From Symsagittifera roscoffensis (Eukaryota > Xenacoelomorpha > Acoela > Convolutidae), in the NCBI RefSeq assembly GCF_963678635.1, contig NC_087063.1:19675220-19739219 (forward strand): a stretch of DNA of 64,000 bases. Reading direction: 5' to 3'. Position 1 is the first letter of the stretch, and each line of letters begins with the position of its first letter. This document shows, piece after piece, positions 12,015 through 22,002 of the stretch. The translations under genes and the position numbers were made by a program. Below the pieces are notes generated by a model. The model was not told the origin of the DNA. It saw only the letters and a program-made list of their open reading frames with translations, and ran no database searches.

Positions 12015-14735
12015 CTACCTTACCCATTGCTCCACTTCTTTCGTTGCTAGATCCTGTTTGACATTCTGCAGCGCTGTCCTTGCCGCCAGGCCGTAATCCA
12101 CCTTGAGTGGGCTAGACGACTCTGCTTCGAGGTTCGAGGCTACCACCTCATCAGGCCATGTCTTAACCTTTTTGGTCGTGAAGGTGCTCGGTGTCGTCTC
12201 CTTTCTCCGAGATTCAGCCTCGTTCATCAGACGTGCTCGACTGGCCTTGACACCCGAAAGCGCCTCTTCGTGGCGGGGATGTTTCGCGTCCGCTACTGCT
12301 TCCCAAAACTGAGTACAATCCGACTTGAAGTGTCCCTCCAAATTACAGAAGAAACACCTCGGACCATATTTCATGATGAGCCCTCTGACGTACTCTTCAT
12401 GATCCTCGTCGGTCGCGTCGGCGTCCTCGAGAAAGTAGCTTATGGCCTTCATGTTCTGTTTGTATGCAGAACACGCGGAAACGTGATGGTCCATCGAACC
12501 ACAGTTTGCACACGACCTCCTCTTATCCATGTCATCGCGAGGTTTGTACCAACTGGAATTCGCACCAGTGTTTGTCCCGCTATAGTTACCATAATTGCTG
12601 TAACGGTTTTGCGCCCTCGGTTTTATGAGTAAATACTCGCGTGACTTCATACGCAAGTCGTCGGGCGTGGGTACCTGGTCAAGTGACAGGGTGAAGTGAG
12701 TGGCCAACATCGTCTTCAACTCCTCACTCCTTACTCCGTCCATGAACTTCGAAGCAATCGCTAAGTTTCGCTCGGATATTTTCTCATCTGGGTTGCTTCT
12801 CCTCCTAAGCAATTCAAGGTCGTCCAAGAATTTATCTATGGATTCGTCATCTCTTTGACGCCTCTTTTCGAACTTTACCATAGCCTGGTGCCCTTGTACT
12901 CCAGAGCCGAAACGATTCAGCAGGATGTCGAATATCTTGCGAGCGCTGTCTCTCTCATTGGCTCTTTTCGCCATTACACAACTTAATGCAGTACCCTCCA
13001 GATTGCTCGTCAGCGCGCTGCACTCTTGTTTTTTGGAGAGATTCTCTTCCTCAAAGTGTAATTTCATCACCTCTATCCAAGTATCAATGCAGCCGTCTGA
13101 CTCGTCTTTATATGACTTCGGCTTTTTCAGTGTCCTTCTTGACCTCTCTCCTCTCTCGGTTGACTTCGAGAGCTTGGTGAAGAATGTTTCGAGAGATCTG
13201 TTCAGAGGCTCAAACATCGAGGCATACATCGTTGTGTCCTGTGAGACTGTAGTCAGATCTGGTACTGAACTGACTTGTGGCACAGTTGGCAACCTTGTCT
13301 CCGGGGTGGCATCTGCCTCCGGTGGGACTGGATTCGTCCAGCCAGGCCTCGACGGGGCTGCCCTTGGCCGCTCCTTGTTTCTGGGTTCGTAGTTCGTTCT
13401 CGAGCCTTGCTGGGCTCTGGCATTGCTGCCCTTACCATCTCCATCATTTGCATGGCGTGAGCGCTCCCTTGGGTTGGAACGCTCCTGCCAATTGCTCCCA
13501 TTCAGGATCGCGTCAAGCTTCCGCATCATTAAGTCAGATTTTGCATCTAACCTTTTCTCCAGGCTAGTCATCGTGTGGGCGTAGGTACTATCATGATCGT
13601 TCAACAATCGTTCGATCTCCCTGGTCATCCTAGCCTCTCTTTCGTATGACTCCTTGTTTGCCTGTGCCAGGCTCTCCGCCAGGCATTGATCGGTGTTGCG
13701 AATCAACTGAGCCTGATCAACCCTCGCCTGCGACTTCACATGCGTTAGTTCGTCTCTCAGATTCTCTTGACCTTTGTGAGCTCTCTCATCAACCTGATCT
13801 ATTCTTTTAGTCATGTCCCGCCTCAGTTCATCTGGACCATTCATTACGCCAGCGAACATGTCACTTATGTCGCCAGTGGCCCCAAATGACGGGGTTAGTC
13901 CCAGAGAAGATGAGGTCAACTGCGGATGCAGCCTGGTGCTTGATGACGCACCGCCTTTTTGCTTGCTCATCGACGTCATTAATCTGTCGAAGGTTGATGA
14001 CGCTCCCATCGTTATCCCATCTGACGTGGGCCTGGTCGGCGAGGTTGACGACGCCTTCCTGCTCATATCGTTCCTTGGGCAGTCATCACTGGAAGTCAAA
14101 CCTACAGTTGGTAGTGACGCCATGCGTTCGTCGTACAAAGACTTTCTACTCTTCTTGTCCTTCGAACCCGTTTGTTCTTCACTCGGGCTTATACTCGACA
14201 TCATCGCGTTGTTGCTCTGCTTGGCCAGAGATGAGTGGGTACTAGCCGAATGTGAGTATTCTCCCCTCCACCTGTGACTTTTGGTCTCCGATTTGGACAT
14301 CCCCTTGAATAATACTTCCTCTCGCGGCTCGACCTCGGAACGCTCCGAGGTCTCCTCTGTCCTCTCGACTTCCTCCCGCTCGAGGTCCTCGCTCGGCTCA
14401 AAGTCGGGTCGAATGAGCGTTTGTTCTCCCTCGTCAAAGGGGTCCACAAGCGTTTCGCTCGCGGTTCCGGCTTCGGCGCTCCGCCTTTGATCGCCATCGA
14501 GGTTTTTCTCGCTCCTCAATCTCATTCCGCTCACTGAAAGATCAGCTTGACCTTTAGTCGATTCGTTTTCAGCAAATACGTCGGAAGCGCTGCTAAACGA
14601 AGATGGGCTACGCCTAGTTTTAATTTTTCGCGTGCTTCCCATGCTCAGCCTGGGAATCTCAGTAGTCGATCCTAACGAGTCCCTACGCTGCATACTTTGT
14701 AACAAATAACAATATTCGTATAATTTAATGTTCAA
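12015..14735 (-). pseudogene. Gag region of the older element
   Basis: This Gag-like segment has an acidic, low-complexity N-terminal part, a long coiled coil and a conserved retrotransposon Gag core (CIDTWIEVMKLHFEEE, LNRFGSGVQGHQAM). Two CCHC zinc knuckles follow (CANCGSMDHHVSAC and CFFCNLEGHFKSDC). The layout is the same as in the plus-strand Gag-Pol. The first methionine of the open stretch gives an untypical N terminus; a start about 13 codons further in (MQRRDS) is equally plausible. Part of a broken element. Confidence 0.85.
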
Positions 14736-15158
14736 GTTAAACTGCTTAACGCTGCATCTTCGATCTCGTAAGTATCAAAAATGTCTCTTAGGTTTCTCGA
14801 TGACAATCTTAGTGACTCAGCTAGAGTTACACACACACACAGGGCCTGCTCAGTAATGATATAATGCTAACTCAACCCTGTCGTATAGTATAACAGTATC
14901 ACAAGATTTTCACAAGATATAATCAACACACAAAACACAATAGATAATCAGATAAGAATATCCTACAGGTGACAGCGACCTTTTGTCAGTATCAAGTTAT
15001 CGCCACACAATTTATCAAGTCACTGCTTTGTTAAAATTAAACAATCTTTGATAAAAAGCAGTGATGATTCAGAAACAGATCAATAAAACTTAGTCTTAAA
15101 GAAAAAGACTTCCCCCAATCGGAACGATCCGAAAGAACAAAGCCCAGGACACAGTCTT

Positions 15159-15439
15159 CTCAAGTGGGTGTGTATTTGCCTAATACACCCACCGAGGTCT
15201 TCTTTTAGGTGCCCCGCGATTGCCTGAGCTGTCCTATCAAGTGGCTCAAGGCAACCTCTGATCGAAAACTTCTAAAGTCTATGAAAAAGCTCCCCCACAC
15301 CCGGAACGCTGCAAGTGCACGAGAGCAGGGAACAACTTTTCTTCTCAAGTGAGTGTGTATTTGCCTAATACACTCACCGAGGTCTTCTTTTATTTGTTCC
15401 CGGATTGCCCGAACTTTCCTATTAATTAGCTCAAGGCAA
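15159..15439 (-). ncRNA. Duplicated two-hairpin RNA module in the leader of the older element
   Basis: Two direct copies (15159-15254 and 15344-15439, 185 bp apart) each contain two hairpins. In the RNA sense, hairpin A comes first, a TTGCC / GGCAA stem with one bulged U, then a second stem block. Hairpin B follows, with an outer CTC / GAG pair and an inner GTGGGTGTATT / AATAC..ACCCAC stem. Between the copies the inner stem of B changes GTGGG to GTGAG while its partner changes CCCAC to CTCAC, so pairing is kept. The same module occurs once in the plus element at 21453-21545. Function is unknown; packaging, dimerisation or translation control are guesses. Confidence 0.65.
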
Positions 15440-15654
15440 CCGCACAACCAAAATCACAATCAAAAAAAAATTTTTTTTTGTTCGGGTACTTCTGATACAC
15501 CCGATCTAGAATCCAAAGTTGATCACAAATTTCCGGGTCAAAATGGGCTCTTATGATCCTAATAAGCGCCTAATATCCTAATATGATTTTGATTAAATGG
15601 ATATTTTCCGTTTCCCTCAAGTTTCTAACAAGGAAGGTTGTTTAGAAGGTTTAA

Positions 15655-16565
15655 GACACTCCGGAGGGTTACTTCGGAGGGTTGTTAAGACACTTAGCCT
15701 ACTTCGGAGGGTACCTTAATCACCCAAGTCACTTCGGAGGGTCCCCATAAATTTACTAAGGAGGGTCAATAAGATGCTCAATATGCTCCGGAGGGTTACT
15801 TCGGAGGGTACCTCCAAAATTTTCAAATTTCTGAGCTTCACTCAGAAGGGCCTTCAATTAACTTCAGGAAGCGTCAAAACAAGCCTAATTCTCTATGGGA
15901 GGGCTGTCTAAACTTCTTTGGATAACCTCGTGGAAATTTTCCACTAAGGAGGGTTGCTAAGGACCTTAGCTGACTCCAGAGGGTTACCTCGGAGGGTTCC
16001 CCAAAAATCAAGAAAAAAGGTTATGTTACCGCAATAAAGTCTCCAAAAGCGGTCTACCTGACTTAAAACTAGGTTGGCTGACACGGTCAACCTTCCCAGT
16101 TGGATAAAAAGGTTTTTTGATAAAATTTTCCGCCGCTCGGAGGGTTACCTGTAATTTGGACCCTCCGAATCAACAAATTCTAAAAATTTTTCTTTTCCGA
16201 GATTATCAACCCAAAAACGGTTGCGGTCCGGAAAAGCGGTCTAAAACGTCGACTTATGGTACCAAAATTACCCCGATCGGATGACTAGTCTTTGAGAAAT
16301 TGTCAAAAACGTGTTTGTCTAAATGGCCTTTTTTTACCACCTATATAGGTTCTGAGAAACTTTTTCCGCAATTCCTATCGAAAGTGCCTAAAATAATTGA
16401 AACGAGCGTAGTAGCCCTGTACGGCACTGGAATAGTGCAAAAAACCGGATCAAAATTGGTTTCGAGACAAAATTTTGGCCAATAACTATCGAATTTGGAC
16501 CCTCCGGTTCCTTCCTTTTCCAATCCTTAAGTCGTTAGCTCTATCCAAGGAGCCAATCGGAGGGT
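15655..16565. repeat. Cluster of CGGAGGGT motifs in the older leader
   Basis: On the plus strand the motif (C/T)CGGAGGGT or a near variant recurs more than ten times, for example near 15660, 15674, 15704, 15734, 15790, 15801, 15989, 16138 and 16557. Some copies pair with an inverted ACCCTCCG partner. The clearest is TCGGAGGGT and ACCCTCCGA, with a 14-nt loop, around 16138-16169. Confidence 0.7.
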
Positions 16566-17774
16566 TACTCAAGAATTTCTCTAGTAACCGAGCACAATAT
16601 GCTAGCACGCTCCTAACGCAAAAAATTTAATTGCTCTAAATCTAAAAACTCAAAAACTCGATCCCCAAAACAGATTGACAAAATTCAGAAAATTATCGAA
16701 ATTTTGACCGAAAAATTTTGGTTTTTCCATTTTCTACTGAGTCTTTTCTCACGCGGTTTCTTTAGTTAGGGGGATCGAAATACGTAGCTACTCCCTATAT
16801 AAAAGCTTTTGTTGTTCGGAAAAGCTCGGATATCCAAAAATTTGGGGGTCTACAGTTTGATCGAAAATCGATGATTTTCGACAAAATTGGGTGTTTTTTG
16901 GGTCTAATTGAGGAGATAAGTAATATGTAATAAGGATAATAACCTATTAGTAGTCGTTAATGAATAGTACTATACCCTCTTTTGCACCATAATACCCGAA
17001 TTAAGACCCTTAACTCGGAAATTTGTAATCAATGGAGGGTACAATCGGACCGCGCCAATCGTGCCCCCCACCACTTAAGTTTTAATGAAATAGTACCCGA
17101 ACGATACTAAAATTGCTTCAACGATACCCAACAGTCGTTGCGGATGTTGTCCCTGATGTCCCTGTTGAGTGTGGAACACGTTGATCAGCTTGCCACTCTA
17201 CCCTCCGGTCACCGGCAAAATCACCATTAACGTGCTTAAACACTCAAATTACACTTGAGGGAGGGTATCCAACCCTTCACCAAAACCATAATCTTTCTAT
17301 CAGAAACGATATAAATCAATCTGAAACAACAACAAATAGGAAGGTCAGATCACATCTCGTCCGGAAATAACATCTAAACTGTCACTTTATGGTTTTTTAT
17401 GTTTTTTTACTGTTTTTGGTCTTTTTTTTGGATTTTTTTACTGTTTTTGTACTTTTTTGTTTTCAAATAAATTTATTTTTGGCTTTTTCTTGGTTATACA
17501 CTATTTTTGTTTGGTTTTACGCTTTCTCTTTAATTGTTTTTGGTTCCGGAACCTCGGGACAAGCGGGTTCATGACTTCCCACCTAACCCTCCGGCCCCCG
17601 GAATTTTCGGTGTTAACTAAGTTAAAAAGCTAAATAGTACTGGACGGAGGGTACGCACCTTCCCCCCAGTACAATAACGGTCATTAAGGCCTCTACCTCG
17701 GGCTTACGCCCGGAGCGGATGGTTCGTCGCTGAAACGCTTGCTGATCATGATGGTCTTATGCCTTTGACAGGCC

Positions 17775-17789
17775 CACCCAGGAGCGCCA
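17775..17789 (-). promoter_or_regulatory. Candidate tRNA primer-binding site of the older element
   Basis: In the element's sense the 15 bases TGGCGCTCCTGGGTG lie exactly 12 nt inside the LTR edge. The same 15 bases at the same 12-nt distance occur in the plus element at 19042-19056, although the sequences around them have diverged. The leading TGG fits pairing to a tRNA CCA end. The tRNA was not identified. Confidence 0.6.
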
Positions 17790-17801
17790 TAAAAACGTCT
17801 A

Positions 17802-18109
17802 TGTAACATTCGCCCAAATACTACACAGCGACGGAGCGTAGAAAAAGTACCTATTAACGACTGGCAGGCGTCAGTTACCTTAATCCTACTCGCTTTTCAC
17901 CGTCTCGACCTTGCCAGTTGATTTTCTGGTCTGTCTAGGGCAAAGTAAAAAGTTACCATTTTTAGGCCATCAGTCAAACGACTTTTGATCAGCTTTCGTT
18001 TACATGCGAACACAACCACATAGCTGAGTCTCGGATCCTCAGACTACGTGATTGTCATTAAAAACACGGCTAGAACAACCTATTTTAACATGTTTTTGTG
18101 TGACAGTTC
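17802..18109 (-). repeat. 5' LTR of the older element, inner piece
   Basis: This is about 308 bp of minus-strand LTR, beginning on the plus strand with TGTAACATTCG, the complement of the LTR end. It is alignable with the last third of the plus-element LTR (shared stretches such as ACCGTCTC and GGTCTG) but clearly diverged. It stops where the plus element begins and resumes at 42688. Confidence 0.85.
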
Positions 18110-19029
18110 TGTGACATTCGACCGGAATGGCCAAAATGCAATTTATGCAGGATTCGAATTTTGAGCAGTAAGCCTTCCGAGTTGATGATTTCGAAGGATT
18201 AGCGACGTTATTGGAACGTTCAGCCAAACGGTGAGGGCTAGAATATTCTAGTATTTTAAATTTTCAAAAATTCGAATGATGACGTCACATTTCTGAGAAA
18301 TGCTGAAACGGCCATTTTAACAAAAAGCGAGTGAAAAACAGAACAACTTTTATCTGCGATTGCGAACAGTACGAAAATCGAGATTGGAAAACGACAACGA
18401 ACTACAGAATAGCAGAGAACGCTCCGAGTTGCAACTATTGTGCTGCTACAATAGTTGCAAGGCCGTTGCCAACAACGGTGAAGGGTGAGAACCAGCCTTC
18501 CGGATTAGCAAGAAATCAAGAGTAAGGAGCTTGATTCGGCGGATTCAAGAATCCGGAAGGGTCTCGGGACGGAAACTTTTATTAACTCACATAAACTTTT
18601 AGCATCCTGTCATGTCCTGACTTGAATTTAACTGATATTTTGATTAGTTTTGACAAGGATGAGGTGCTAGGAGTTGGGGGAAAGGGTTGATCCATCTTCG
18701 ATGGAGATGATGATTTTTATCTACTGAACAAAAACAATAGTAATATAATAAATAGTAGCCCTGTTTTTAGGAGTGACCTCGTGGTCTGGGGATACAGAGA
18801 CCCAGCCATGAGCTCACTAATTTCGCATGTAATTCAGTTAATTTGAGCGTTCTGGTCGAAGCCGGAGAACAGTAACGTTTTTGTCAGCCTGATGTAAGAA
18901 AGACCACCGAAAAGTACTGGCTTGGTAGAGACGGTGAAAAACATGCAAAGCTCTGTTTAGACGCTAGCCAGTCGTCTTAAGACTTAGTTTTGTTATCCGT
19001 CGATATGTATCTTCCGGGCGAATGTTACA
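18110..19029 (+). repeat. 5' LTR of the younger element
   Basis: The LTR is 920 bp, bounded by TGTGACATTC and GAATGTTACA. It contains a perfect bZIP/CRE palindrome TGACGTCA at 18280-18287. Three hairpins follow in a row (18429-18460, 18463-18478, 18496-18560). A TATAATAAAT stretch at 18744-18753 overlaps an AATAAA at 18747-18752 and could serve as TATA element or polyadenylation signal. The U3/R/U5 borders cannot be fixed from sequence alone. Confidence 0.93.
18280..18287. promoter_or_regulatory. CRE-like bZIP site in the LTR
   Basis: The exact palindrome TGACGTCA lies 170 bp into the LTR, in the expected U3 promoter part, and is identical in the 3' LTR at 41938-41945. This is the classic CREB/ATF binding sequence. 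It is not visible in the older element's LTR. Binding is inferred from sequence only. Confidence 0.45.
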
Positions 19030-19041
19030 TGTATGTTTTTA

Positions 19042-19056
19042 TGGCGCTCCTGGGTG
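19042..19056 (+). promoter_or_regulatory. Candidate tRNA primer-binding site of the younger element
   Basis: TGGCGCTCCTGGGTG begins 12 nt after the LTR end. It is identical in sequence and spacing to 17775-17789 of the diverged relative. A primer-binding site normally lies closer to the LTR, so the 12-nt gap is unusual, but the conservation and the TGG start support the call. Confidence 0.6.
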
Positions 19057-20679
19057 TTATTCTTTCATAACATCATGACCGGCGGAACCGTTAACGAGCA
19101 CTCCGCGCCGAGCGGATGCTCACATTAACGCCCTTAATAGGCCTAAACTGCCGGGGCGGAAGGGTAGTTCGGAACGCGGAAGCCTTCCGGATTACCGTGA
19201 ATAGTTTTTTAACCTAGTTAAGACCGAAAATTCACGAACCAGGAAGGGTGGGGGGAATCATGAACCCCTCATCCCCTGAGTGGTTTGTGACCAAAAACAT
19301 TTAAAGATATAAGTAAAACCAAACAAAAAGTAGTATAGTACCCAAGAAAAACAAAAAACATAAAAAATTACCGAAAAAACCAAAAACAGTAAAAAAGTAG
19401 AAAATCAGTAGAAATCATCCCCCCAGACAAGATGTGATTCAACCCCCCGTTTGTTGTTGATAGATATATTGTTGTTACAGGCATTTATATCAGTCAGGAT
19501 CGTTACGATCAATTTTGAGGCCCGTTTGTGAGGCTTGTACTGTAGGGTTATTTGAGCATTTAAGCACGTTAATGATAAATTGCGCTCAATCCGGAAGGGT
19601 CAGCTGATTTGCGCTCAATTCGGAAGGGTCTTGGGTGAAGACCGATCCGGCAAGCAGTTCAAGGAGCAACAAGAAGGGGCTCAACGACGACAACAATCGA
19701 CTGTTGGGTATCGTTAACAAGTTTTGTATCCCTTTTGGTACAAAAAGTAAGATAGTAATCTGTGGGGGGCTCGACAGTGCTGCACTGTAGTGACCCTTCA
19801 CCGAACTGCGAATATCCGAGTTAAGCACCTTAATTCGGATAATAAACAAACCCGGAGGGGTATAGTATTACTAATATTATTATTCATATAGCCTATATTA
19901 ATAGTCACATATCGTTTTTCAGTGAAAAACAACGAAAACAGACCGGTTTTTAGGGTCAAAATAGCGATATTTTGATCCCCCCACAAGTCGCGGTTTTTGA
20001 GATATCGATATTTTTTGAAACGGAAAAAAGCGCTAAGTTAGTGTGTTACATCGTAACTGCACTACTGTAATAAGTAGAACCGGTTAACTTTAGTTCGGAA
20101 GTGGTTGGAACTAGTTTGGTACCAAAAACCAAATTTTCCCAATTTTTGATAGTAAGAAACACTAAAAATTTAGAAATTTTTTTGAAATTTTTGAGGTAGG
20201 ACAGTAAAAATAGTTGTTCGGACAACGTCCACTAGTGAATCTACAAGTCTTAAAATCCGCTAGCCGAAAGCCTTCCGGGTTGCAGAGAAATCGAACATAA
20301 CGTGTTTGATTTGGTGGATTCATCAATCCGGAGGGGTCCAGGTAGCATAGTTTTTCGCAAAATTTTTCTACAATAGCGTTTTAGATTGGGTCTTTTGCAT
20401 TGAACTAGAAGAGTATAGGCCTTCTGAGCTCGGATCAATAATTTTTAGGTCGAAAGGACCAGATTTGCGGAAAAAGTTAGGCGGAACCTATAAGAGAGAA
20501 AATTTTTTGAGTTCGGAAAAAAGACGTTTTGGTTAATAACTTTGGAACTACTGATCATATCGAGTTGATCTTGGTACCAATAGATCAGAAATTAGCTGAG
20601 CTTACTAATAGGATCAGAAATTTTTCGGAAAAGCGAGCGAGAAAATTTTTTGAGATTGTTTTTAGCAAATTACACAAAT

Positions 20680-21225
20680 CCGGAGGGGTACACCCTTCAC
20701 GTTTTATAAATTTTTCTGAAAAACCCTTATACCTCTACCAAAAGTTGATAGCGATTGAACTAAGTAACTTAGGACAGTTCTAGACAAAGAGGGAGGGCTG
20801 AAGGCACAAGACAACCATAATACAGTCGAAATTAGGCAAGTGATAAGACCCTTCACCGTTAGCGTGGATTGTCAAATAAGTGCCTTAACTTCAACCCGGA
20901 GGGGTCTAGGAAGAGAACCTATACCCTTCCCAGTTAATTCAAACAGCATAAAAGCAACGCAGAACGTATCCGGAGGGGTATAAGCTGAAATTAAGAAAAC
21001 TACGGAAAGCTACTTTGACAGACCTAAGGGCTCCCAATCCGGAGGGGTCGAAATTTTTCAAAGTCAGAGGGGTCCGAATCCGGAGGGGTCTACTTTCCAC
21101 AAAACCGGAGGGGTCCGAATCCGGAAGGGTCTTATAGTTGCTAATTCGGAGGGGTCCAAATCCGGAGGGGTCCATATTCTGACAGTCCGGAAGGGTCCTA
21201 TTTGTGCCAATCCGGAGGGGTATTA
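20680..21225 (+). repeat. Dense cluster of CCGGAGGGGT motifs
   Basis: The motif (T)CCGGA(G/A)GGGTC or a close variant occurs about a dozen times here, nine or more within 20965-21225, with irregular 15-60 bp spacing. In this cluster nearly all copies have the same orientation, unlike elsewhere in the leader where inverted partners form stems. Isolated copies occur at 19588, 19617, 19853, 20330 and in the LTR near 18555. Confidence 0.75.
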
Positions 21226-21452
21226 TTTTATTAAGGACTTAGGTAAACGAAAGAAAGACTAAAAAGCGACAGGTATTAGGTTATTAATACACAGGCTAGG
21301 TATCAGTGACTGCACTGGTAACTTGCCTCTCAAAAAGAACCAGACTAATACAAAACAGGTCCGAACTCGGATATTCGCGACACTAAGTCTAAATTAAAAA
21401 GAGCGTGACTCATTGGTGTGGATTGAAACATAATACGTTTTTGGGAAAAGTA

Positions 21453-21545
21453 ACTGCCCTGAGGATTTTAGTAGGTCTAGCTCGGGCAGTCCGAAGGCAG
21501 ATAGGTAACACAGTACTCGGTGGGTGCAATAGACGCCCACTTGAG
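21453..21545 (+). ncRNA. Conserved two-hairpin RNA module
   Basis: Hairpin A pairs 21453-21463 (ACTGCCCTGAG) with 21481-21490 (CTCGGGCAGT), leaving one bulged U. Hairpin B pairs GTGGGTG (21520-21526) with CGCCCAC (21534-21540) and closes outside with CTC / GAG. The older element has two diverged copies with the same architecture, including the bulged U, the CTC / GAG outer pair and the 23-25 nt spacing between hairpins. It lies about 460 nt before the Gag start. Confidence 0.65.
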
Positions 21546-22002
21546 AAAATTACTGCCTTCAAAGTTTTGTCTGTTTGGTGCAGCACCAAGCAGGGAAAGC
21601 TTTTTCTTTAAAAGACAGGTTCGACTATTGTACTGCGACCGAATAAGAGTACAAGACACATACGTTTTTTTTATATATACATTCATATTGTGTCAATATA
21701 TATATTTTTTTGTTTTTGATTTTAAATCAACCTAAACTGTGCTTGATTGGGTGGTGACTACACTATCTTTTAAATTGACTGATAACATCATATTGTGCTA
21801 GTTTCCAGATCTTTGGACCGATAATCGGCTAGTGTGAATAAATTTTATACAAACTGTACTCTGACAACATACAGGGATTCGTGGTCACTATTTAATAGAA
21901 TCTGGTGAAATTTATTGTGTTGTGTCATTATTATTGTTAATAAAACTATAAGGTCTCTAGCAATTGAGTCAAGAGTAGGCATAGGAAAGTGACAAATAAA
22001 GA

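Larger units (their letters stand above)
14736..17801 (-). other. Long 5' leader of the older element
   Basis: About 3 kb separate the 5' LTR from gag with no coding sequence I can support. The leader holds a primer-binding-site candidate at 17775-17789 and two copies of a two-hairpin module (15159-15254 and 15344-15439). Many GGAGGGT-type motifs between 15655 and 17650 often pair with ACCCTCC partners as closing stems. There is a short CA run near 14829. A few segments near the LTR are clearly homologous to the plus-element leader; much of the rest is too diverged to align by eye. Confidence 0.7.
19030..22002 (+). other. Long 5' leader of the younger element
   Basis: About 3 kb of leader contain no supported coding sequence. 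Contents in order are a primer-binding-site candidate (19042-19056), several hairpins closed by CCTTCCGG / CCGGAAGG-type stems, a dense cluster of CCGGAGGGGT motifs (20680-21225), the two-hairpin module (21453-21545) and an acceptor-like TTTCCAG at 21802-21808. A stretch of 20268-20340 repeats the 70-nt hairpin found in the LTR at 18495-18561. Confidence 0.8.

Noticed and set aside
18105-18109. Target-site duplication of the younger element
   Set aside because: The flanks (..AGTTC before, TTCTA.. after) share only three bases, too few to call.
18331-18525. 64-codon open frame inside each LTR (also at 41989-42183)
   Set aside because: It overlaps the LTR hairpins, has low-complexity composition and no recognisable domain. 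It is present twice only because the LTR is.
20680-21225. CRISPR-like look of the CCGGAGGGGT cluster
   Set aside because: Repeats are about 10-14 bp, spacing is irregular, and the context is a eukaryotic retrotransposon leader.
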